The notes under the pieces: generated by a model | Told to the model about the DNA's origin: nothing | The model's database searches: none | What the model saw: the letters and a program-made list of their open reading frames with translations, nothing else | Part shown: one piece after another, positions 57,003-64,000 of the stretch | Layout of the letters: each line of letters starts with the position of its first letter | Position numbering within the stretch: position 1 is the stretch's first letter | Origin: Shinisaurus crocodilurus | Lineage: Eukaryota > Chordata > Lepidosauria > Squamata > Shinisauridae | Assembly (NCBI GenBank): GCA_021292165.1 | Contig: CM037879.1 | Span: forward strand, 263,631,921 to 263,695,920 | Length of the DNA stretch: 64,000 bases | Direction: 5' to 3' | Position numbers and translations under genes: made by a program

Positions 57003-58230
57003 GCAGCCAGCGCTGATTCCTGGTTTGGGCAAAAAAGACCCTCAGTGGGGCCCCTCCCTCAGTGAGTCTCCCTTCTCACCACCATTGTGTCACCAGCTGC
57101 TCTTGCACTTCTTCCTCTTTCTCATCATTGCTACCACTTGCTTGCTTGAGAGGCAGTGAGACCATGCCCTCCAACATTTCACAGATGGAAACAGGGACGC
57201 ACATGTGAATTTGTAAGAAGTATGGTTGAGCTACATGAAGGTGTGATCGAGAGGGCGTGGCCAGGCAACATGAAGGCGTGGCCAAGGGTATGGCCAGGCA
57301 ACCAAAGAGCATGGTCAGGTACAAAAGTTATTAGAGGAAACACACAAAATCGTATATATTATAATTATTACATTATTATATTATATATTATTTTATTGTT
57401 GATATCTGGTGTTTTTCATGGGGGGGGGAGTCAGTGCTTGCAGGGCAATCTCTTTCTTTTTGTTTTAAAATGGGCAGGATTGGCACAAATTCAACAGGTG
57501 AAGCTTACCCACCCACCCCACACCCCCAAACATGGAGCTTCAGAGAGAAGGGGAAGTTTCTTACATTTCCTTCTGACACTGTAAACTCACCTGTTAGAGG
57601 CAAAGAGTCAGCTCTGTTAGGAGATAAAATCTTTCGCAATATAAAGATAGGAATCATGTGATTAATTCCCTCATTCACCTCTCCATCGGTCCAGGCTTTC
57701 ACCCAGCTAATCCCTTTTCCACAGCAACTGTGCAGCAGAGGCAGCAGGTAGAGTATGCGCACGCACGCATACCCTCGCCTGGCCCTCCCAGCTTAGCAGC
57801 ATCTGCTCCCTCCCTGCTTACTGTGGCTGTTCGAGCCTAAGCAGAGCTATCTGAAAGGGACCATGGGCAACATTGCAGCTAAGCTAAAACTGCAAAAAGT
57901 AGCTTGCAGTTGCGGGAGGCAGGGGAATTCGGGACTCTGCATGACAAAGTGAGAGGCCGTGATGACTTAAGGGTTTTCGTGATGGTCCCAGGCATTTTCA
58001 GGGCAATTGGAGACTATGTGAGACAGTGACCGAACAGGCAGTGGCATCTACTGCTCCTCCTTTTTGCCACCACCATTGCCTGAGCCAGAGCGAGAGGCGG
58101 TGAACAAGCATGTTCAAGTGATGAAGAGGAGGAGCAAGCCCAGGGCTCTCTTGTCAGTAGGCCCCTGTTGGGGTGAGGGCCCTCGGCAGGTGCCTGACCA
58201 TGCCTACCTTTGACATCAGCCCTGCCAGCA
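57003..58230 (+). mobile_element. hAT-type family A element, split by an 855-bp insertion
   Basis: First part to 57162 (ctaccacttgcttgcttgag, aggcagtgagac) and second part from 58018 (ggcagtggcatctactgctc, cagagcgagaggcggtgaac, tttgacatcagccctg) complete one family A copy. Confidence 0.75.
57163..58017. mobile_element. Unidentified 855-bp insertion inside the family A element
   Basis: Flanked by gtgagac on both sides (57156-57162 and 58018-58024). Contains several gcgtggcc words, an AT-rich tract at about 57340-57415 and no coding match. Ends catgccctccaaca and caattggagactat are only loosely inverted. Confidence 0.55.
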
Positions 58231-58470
58231 GTGTTCTGAACCTTTAAAAAGAGTAGCATCCTGAACCTTTAAAAAGAGTAACGTCCTGCTGGCTTTGTCA
58301 CCCAGCATCATCAACACATTCCATCTTGACCTTTCAAGCCCTAAATGGCTTGGAATCAGGACACCTGAAAAACCACCTATTTCTGCATGTGCCCATCCAA
58401 ATCTTGAGTTCTTCAGAGGCCCAGCTTGAGGTGAGGATGAGGGGCTTGCTGCTGATGCTACAATTATAAC
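58231..58470 (+). mobile_element. L2/CR1-clade LINE fragment
   Basis: A + strand frame reads LTFQALNGLESGHLKNHLFL and HVPIQILSSSEAQL, matching the frame seen in the copy at 32491-33007. Confidence 0.8.
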
Positions 58471-58545
58471 AAAACAAAACAAAAAAGGGGGAAACAACAA
58501 ACAATAAAAATAATGAAAAGGCATATCCATTCACAACACCATTAA

Positions 58546-58548
<3 letters not shown>

Positions 58549-58577
<29 letters not shown>
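58549..58577 (+). repeat. (GA)n microsatellite
   Basis: About 14 AG units. Confidence 0.95.
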
Positions 58578-58581
<4 letters not shown>

Positions 58582-58879
58582 ATTTGACACTTCCTGCCTG
58601 CATAAATGTTGTTCTTGAAAAAACTGTGATAATTGCAGATGTCCATGCGCTTTTAAATTATATTCCTTTGAGATGGGACTAACGGACAGCAAAAGTGGGA
58701 TTTGAGAGCCCTTACAGTCACAAAGAGACTCATACTTCAAGCCTGAAAGCCCACCATTTATCACTCAGTGGTCTAAAGATCTCATCTTACTGCTCTTGCT
58801 GCATTTGAACATATATCCTATCGTTGTCAACTTTGTCTGGAGGCTTATTTAGATATATGGACCACTTCTATTACCGTAA

Positions 58880-59095
58880 TGTGACTGGGTGGCCAGCCAG
58901 ATGGGCGATTAACAAATGTAATAAATAAATAAATAAAATAATGTATCTTCTTTTATTGCCATGTGTTTTAATTATGTGTTTAATTTGTTTGATTTTATGT
59001 TCAGTCTTAATTTTGTTTTTAATCTGGATTTTACTGTCAGCCACATTGAGCACCATTCTTTGGCAGAAAGGCAGGATACAAGTAAATAAAATATA
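58880..59095 (+). mobile_element. L2/CR1-clade LINE 3' ends
   Basis: ggtggccagccagatgggcg then aataaataaataaa, followed by ctgtcagccacattgagcac and ggcaggatacaagtaaataa: one or two 3' tips. Confidence 0.65.
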
Positions 59096-59181
59096 TTGTG
59101 TATATGCTGCGAAACTTGTTTTATATTTCTCTTACTCACTCTCTGCTGACAATTTTTGTACTGCAACATGAAGTGGTATGC

Positions 59182-59520
59182 CAGGGGTGGGCAACCTGAA
59201 GCCCGTGGGCAGAGTCCGGCCCTCCAGTATTCTCCAAAGGCCCACACACCCCTTTCCTCTGACTGCTGATCATTTGGTGGTTTTCCAGCTTTTATACGTC
59301 CCTCCCCCCATTCTAAAAGGTTGGAAGGAATACCTCTCTTAAGGCTTCATTACCGGCAGTAAAAGCTTTAAGCTAAAATATGCTGATATTTTGGTCCCAC
59401 CCTTTTGCCTTTGACTCTGCCCATTTTGCCTTTGGCCCCTCCCATTACTGGAATGTGGCCCCCGACAGCTTCTCCAAAACTGAATGTGGCCCTCAGACTG
59501 AAAGAGCTTCCCTATCCCTG
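59182..59520 (-). mobile_element. hAT-type family B with target duplication
   Basis: caggggtgggcaacctgaag to cttccctatccctg. ccattctaaaaggttggaag and taagctaaaatatgctgata are family text. Flanks tggtatgc and ttttatgc agree at six of eight. Confidence 0.82.
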
Positions 59521-59944
59521 TTTTATGCAATTGTATTGCAAGTTATTGTTCTATGCTTGTGAGGACAATGTTACTGAGTGGCCTATGCCATAAATGAATG
59601 AATTAATGAATGAATGAATTACTTAATTAATATGTAAGGAGGAGAGGGTGCGTGGGGGAGCAAGCAGCAGGGTGCAGAAAGGGATCAAAAGAGTACTAGC
59701 AGGAGGTAGCTCCTGTCAGTGGTGAGCCCCTCTGGTGAATAAACAAATGCCTGACCAATACACAGACTGCTATTGCCCGGCCTCATTTTAAAGCATGAGT
59801 CATGCTTGTTTTGGTCCTATGCTTCTTTCCAGACTAATAATGCAGCATCCCCATTAAACGGTGGCTTATTTCATTGAAAGTTTTAGTTAGAGCAGGGTTA
59901 ATGACTGACCCTAAAATCCGCTAATAATAATCTAAAAGAGAATT
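59521..59944. other. Intronic stretch with no recognised feature
   Basis: A short (AATG)n-like run near 59594-59620; nothing else recognised. Confidence 0.4.
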
Positions 59945-60395
59945 AATCCATTAACTCAGAGAGCAATCCTATGGCATCTAGACAATGGTTGGAGGGGCAT
60001 ATGATAATTTGAATTCCCAGATCCAAGGTCGGAGATGGAGCTCTGACCTCGGAGAGGGGAATCTGCGCTCCCATTCCACTCCCCACTTTGCACCCAGAGC
60101 AGAAAGACCCATGCTGGCTGCCTCTCCAAGGTCGGGAAATCGACCTCAGAGAGGGGGTAAAGGGGGCATTTGGGGGGTCAGGGAGGGGAGGAGACCGGGG
60201 CCACCAAGATATAACGTATCCTGACTACAGTCCAGCCTCCTTCCCTCCCCCTCCAAAGTGCCTCATCTAGATGGCCAAAATCGGCCATCTAGCTGAAATG
60301 CAGAGCAGGAGGTGCAGGGAGGTGGAGATCGCCTCATAAGCTTCTGAGTTCAGGGGCTTACAAACATCAAAGGTGCAATCGATAGGAGTGCAACC
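59945..60395 (+). mobile_element. PIF/Harbinger-like long form, copy 3
   Basis: gagcaatcctatggcatcta, cagatccaaggtcggagatg, gacctcagagagggggtaaa and the end gtgcaatcgataggagtgca. Confidence 0.65.
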
Positions 60396-60408
60396 TAAAT
60401 AACCTTAA

Positions 60409-60518
60409 GGGCACAATCCTATGCATGTTTAGACAGAAAAAAAAGTCCTACAGTTCCCGGCATTCCCCAGCCAGCATGACAGATTTTTTTTCTGTCTAAC
60501 ATGAAAAGGATTGCACCC
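60409..60518. mobile_element. Harbinger-like short MITE with TAA duplication
   Basis: gggcacaatcctatgcatgt to aaaaggattgcaccc, internally deleted. TAA at 60406-60408 and 60519-60521. Confidence 0.85.
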
Positions 60519-60800
60519 TAAAATGTATGTCCTACTTTTCTTTTCGGGGTGGGGGGGGGATTCAAAGGAGGTAAGGAAAAAATAGGAGGCAATTTTAAAT
60601 CAACCCCTGAAATGTCAGAACAGAAGAATATTAAAAAGCAACACATACAGCAGCAAATAAAATCCAAGATATAGCACTGGCAGGAGAATAAAATAACATA
60701 CAAAGGCAGCAAACCAATACAAAGCCATTAACAGAGAAAAGGCAGCAAAGAGGGAAGCCAATCAGGTAACTCGAGAAGCCTACCCAAAAAGAGTATTTTA

Positions 60801-60951
60801 GGGTGCAATCCTATGTATGCTTAGACAGAAAAAAAGTCCTACAACACCCAGCATTCCCCAGCCAGCCGTGGAGAATGCTGGGAACCAGGCAGGGGGAGTG
60901 CTGCGAGTTGCAGGACTTTTTTCTTTCTAAAGATGCTATAGGATTGTGCCC
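60801..60951. mobile_element. Harbinger-like short MITE with TTA duplication
   Basis: gggtgcaatcctatgtatgc to gctataggattgtgccc. TTA at 60798-60800 and 60952-60954. Confidence 0.85.
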
Positions 60952-60954
60952 TTA

Positions 60955-62280
60955 GTTCGCCTTCTGATAGATTCATATCCCCTACTTGATATTCTCTTTG
61001 CAAACCCAGCACATGTGCATTCCTATTATACCTCTCCTAAGACTCATAAGAACAAAGTGTTTCACAATAAGTTTTCTTTAAAAATCAGAGTATAATGCAA
61101 ATAAATTCAATCAACATGCAGACATGTGCTGTATTTGGCAGAGAACCCACTGCAAACATGCTTATTTTACAACTGTTATTGCTTAAATATAAAGGCAAGT
61201 TTAAAATGAAGCCCTCGGAAAGCCACATCCAGAGCAGGCATCTCAAAGATTCGAATTAGATTGAAGCGTATCATCTAGACCAGCCTGCCAACCTGGTGCC
61301 TTCCAGATCTGTTTGCCTGCAATTCCCATCCTGCCCTGCCAGTATTCATGACTAACTTAAGTCCCATTGATTTCAATGGGTTTTCTCTAAGCGTCACTAA
61401 GTCTGGATCCAACCCAATTCCTTTGTATTGCTCACAGTCCCGCAATCCCACCCCACTTTTCTCCACAACGGACAATGATTTCATGCAAAATCCCCAAATG
61501 TTAAAAGGGAGTCAAACAAAATTGTGTGGCTTGAGTCAATTACCTATCAATAGCTACTTCCCAAATTGCTCCTAACCCAGACACTATTTGGATGAATTAA
61601 AATTTTCTAGAGGCACACTTCAGTCTTACTCCCCAAAAGATTTCATTTTATGGTATGACAGCAAAATATACTGCCAACTTCGACTAGTGATTAAATAAAA
61701 TCATTGAATTACATAATTTAGCCATTTAAAAGCCTTTACCATGCTTACTTTAAATATCATTGGGAAATGGACTACGCTTTTAGGTCTTGTAAATTCTAGT
61801 GTTTTGCATTGCTGTACAACTATTGCAGTAGACTGTATTATTTTAAATCAATGGGGGGAAAGTAATAAGACCATAAGCCAGCACAAATAGGGTTTTGGTG
61901 ATATGGGATGCCCCCTGCAAGGGTGAAAGGTAAGAACAAGGCTTTGGTGTGCTAGAACCACAGTCCCTATATTCATCAGAGAATTTGCATTAGGAATAAC
62001 CTGGGTGATTACAGAGTTCATTTGTAGTATTTTTGTGTCCCCACTCAGCTGAAAATGCAAATTGTCTGGTGAATACTGATTCTCCAGTGTTAGTACTGGA
62101 ATCAAGGCCAGATTAGTCATTATCCTAAGTATGCTGTAGAATAGAGATCCAGAAACATTGGCTGTTCTGCTGTAGTATAATTATCTCAGTGTCTTTCTGT
62201 GCTGAGCCTATCCAGTTCCAAGCAAATGACCCCTATACAACTAAAAATATGTCAGTTTCTCCTTGCTAATAAAGAAACAG
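60955..62280. other. Intronic stretch, mostly unrecognised
   Basis: About 61280-61345 has a MITE half (gccaacctggtgccttccag) and 61355-61400 the short dispersed repeat aagtcccattgatttcaatg. Confidence 0.45.
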
Positions 62281-62699
62281 TGGCCCTGTTTGGACGTAAA
62301 TGCTGTGCTTGGTGGCAATTCATGGGTTAAATTGCGGGGATGCACACCATACACAGGCTGCTTCTGCACGCGAGCCGTTTCCACTTTCCAGAAACAACCT
62401 ATGAATGTGGCATTTGTAGGTTGTTTCCATGACATCCGAACCCTTGGGAATGTTTGTGGATTTAACAACCCCACGTTAACCCATGGTTTGTTCTTTGATT
62501 TTTGCCTGGGGTTGTTTAACCCACAACCAACCCCAAGTGCCCAGGTTTGCACATCATGGAAACAACCTACAAATGCCATATCCATAGGTTGTTGCTGGAA
62601 ACCAGAAGCGGTGAACACAAGGCACGCATCCCCTCAATTTGTGTGTTAATTAGCCTACAAATTGCTGACAAACACCACCATTACATCCGAACAGGGTCA
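62281..62699. mobile_element. Large foldback element (419 bp)
   Basis: Outer ends tggccctgtttggacg and catccgaacagggtca. Inner paired blocks: gaaacaacctatgaatgtgg with ccatatccataggttgtt, and aacaaccccacgttaaccca with ggttgtttaacccac. The arms are about 190 bp each. Related to 50155-50412. Confidence 0.8.
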
Positions 62700-62893
62700 G
62701 TGAGTGTGTTCCCAGTTGTAGGGGCACTTTCGCTGATAGCTTACCCAGCATGAGAAACAGAATGTATTGTGGCAGGTTTCTCGCGCAATATTAGTAGTGT
62801 GAGGGGAAAGTGCCAGCTTATTATGGCTCTGTGAGTACGAGCCAGAATACATGACCCATTTCCATCACCACCTTAAACAAATGAACCCATTGG

Positions 62894-63099
62894 AACATAC
62901 GGAGCTGCCTTCCAGGTCAGACTATTTATCTATCCAGCCCAGTACTGTCTGCTCTGACTGGAAGCAACTCTTCAGGGTCTCAGGCAGAGGTCTTTCACAT
63001 CACATGCTACCTGAATATTTTAACTGGAGATGACAGGGATTGAACCTGGATCCTTCTGCATGCAACACACATGCTCTACAACCAAGCTATGGTCCCTTC
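62894..63099 (-). mobile_element. tRNA-derived SINE (Ala-like head)
   Basis: + strand begins with the 3' end ggagctgccttccaggtcag and finishes with the head gggattgaacctggatcctt, tgcatgcaacacacatgctc, aagctatggtccc. Confidence 0.85.
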
Positions 63100-64000
63100 C
63101 CAGGTTAACAGGAACCAGGATCCCAAGGATCAGAGTTGGAGAGTTCTGAGCATGCTTAAAGCCCAACCAGGCCCCGCTGCGCGTATTACCTTTCTCCACT
63201 GTACATATTATCTTTGCCATATTACTGTGCCATACTCTATCTGAGGCCCTTGAACTGGAGATTCCGTGAACTGAGCTTGCGATATGCAAAGCATTATGGC
63301 AAGCCATGAGAATTGAATATGCTTCCTCACCACTCCACATCATAGGCTTTGGCTGGCAGGGTCCAAATAACACAGAAAAACAATGATGTCATCATACATG
63401 TCAGCATCTGTAAATGTTACCAAGGAGAGGGTGGGAAACCGGACACGGGGCTGCCAATTTTAGCAGCAGCCCCATGTCAAATACACCGTATATAGCTGTG
63501 TGCTGACAAGCACAGGAAATTGAACCTGCTATTTAAGAGTCTTTTGTGAAAGCTGCTTAAGCAGAACTGCATGAATGGCACCAATGGTAAAGAATATCTT
63601 ACAGTGGGGGTGGGTGGGAATATAGATAGACAAACCATTTCTGAATGACATCACTACGCCTGCCCTATTTACAGTGCGGAGCTGTTGCTACAGAAGCCAG
63701 CTGTTCAAAGAGTGGAATTCTAAACTTGACCGTTTTTTAGCAGAGCCAGTAGAGTGGTATGATTCAACATAATGTCAGCTTGTAAGCACATGCAATGCAA
63801 ATGGAAGCCAGAGTTTTGACTACAAATAGATTAAAGTGGTAGCCAAAACACTGCTCTGACCAACACGCTAGGAAACCTCATGGGAGCCCGGGGGGAAAGG
63901 AAGTCAGGGGGAACTCAAACACAAACACACCCCAGCACATGTGTAGTTCATCAGTTAATGATGGTAGGAGACTTTTAGGTGTTGTATTCAGCAAAGGCTG
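63100..64000. other. Intronic stretch with no recognised feature
   Basis: No repeat family, exon or RNA gene recognised. Confidence 0.4.

Noticed and set aside
62241..62649. Overlapping ORFs of about 125 aa on both strands
   Set aside because: Both are by-products of the foldback arms at 62281-62699; the two frames mirror each other.

Overview
This is vertebrate nuclear DNA, almost certainly from a squamate reptile (lizard or snake). One recognisable coding exon sits in about 64 kb of repeat-rich intron. The exon, at 6828-6987 on the + strand, encodes the end of the signal peptide and the B domain of insulin-like growth factor 1 (IGF1). It has a consensus splice acceptor and donor. The next coding exon (rest of B, then C, A, D and E domains) could not be found in the 57 kb that follow, so most of the window is the long IGF1 intron after the B-domain exon. 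The first coding exon was not found in the upstream 6.8 kb either. The squamate assignment is inferred from the repeat mix and the divergent IGF1 sequence.

The rest is dense, layered transposon sequence. DNA transposons: several non-autonomous hAT-type families with 8-bp target duplications readable at many copies (a 135-bp near-perfect hairpin family, a 167-bp family, a family of about 330 bp and one of about 350 bp); PIF/Harbinger-like elements with TAA/TTA duplications; Tigger/pogo-like elements with CAGT...ACTG ends in TA sites. Retroposons: two 5'-truncated L1 copies with clear target duplications, many L2/CR1-clade 3' ends including two tail-to-tail pairs, CR1/L3-type 3' ends, two tRNA-derived SINE families, one MIR relic, and a SINE whose head derives from 5S rRNA.

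Layout: 1-6.8 kb, hAT, CR1 and Harbinger elements, a CpG-rich structured block (1.2-1.6 kb) and an L1 ending about 145 bp before the exon; 6.83-6.99 kb, IGF1 exon; 7-17 kb, hAT and Harbinger elements, foldbacks, two 5S SINEs, tRNA SINEs and microsatellites; 18-25 kb, repeat Y, CR1, a large L2-clade fragment and an unexplained 67-codon open stretch behind an acceptor-like site; 26-36 kb, the most nested region; 36-46 kb, hAT elements, SINEs and two repeat-poor stretches (38.3-39.1, 43.9-44.8 kb); 46-64 kb, CR1, L2, MIR, Harbinger, hAT and a 419-bp foldback.

I found no operon-like, CRISPR-like or otherwise novel multi-gene system. The main interest is the nesting chronology, the signs of young hAT activity, the 5S-headed SINE and the IGF1 sequence itself.
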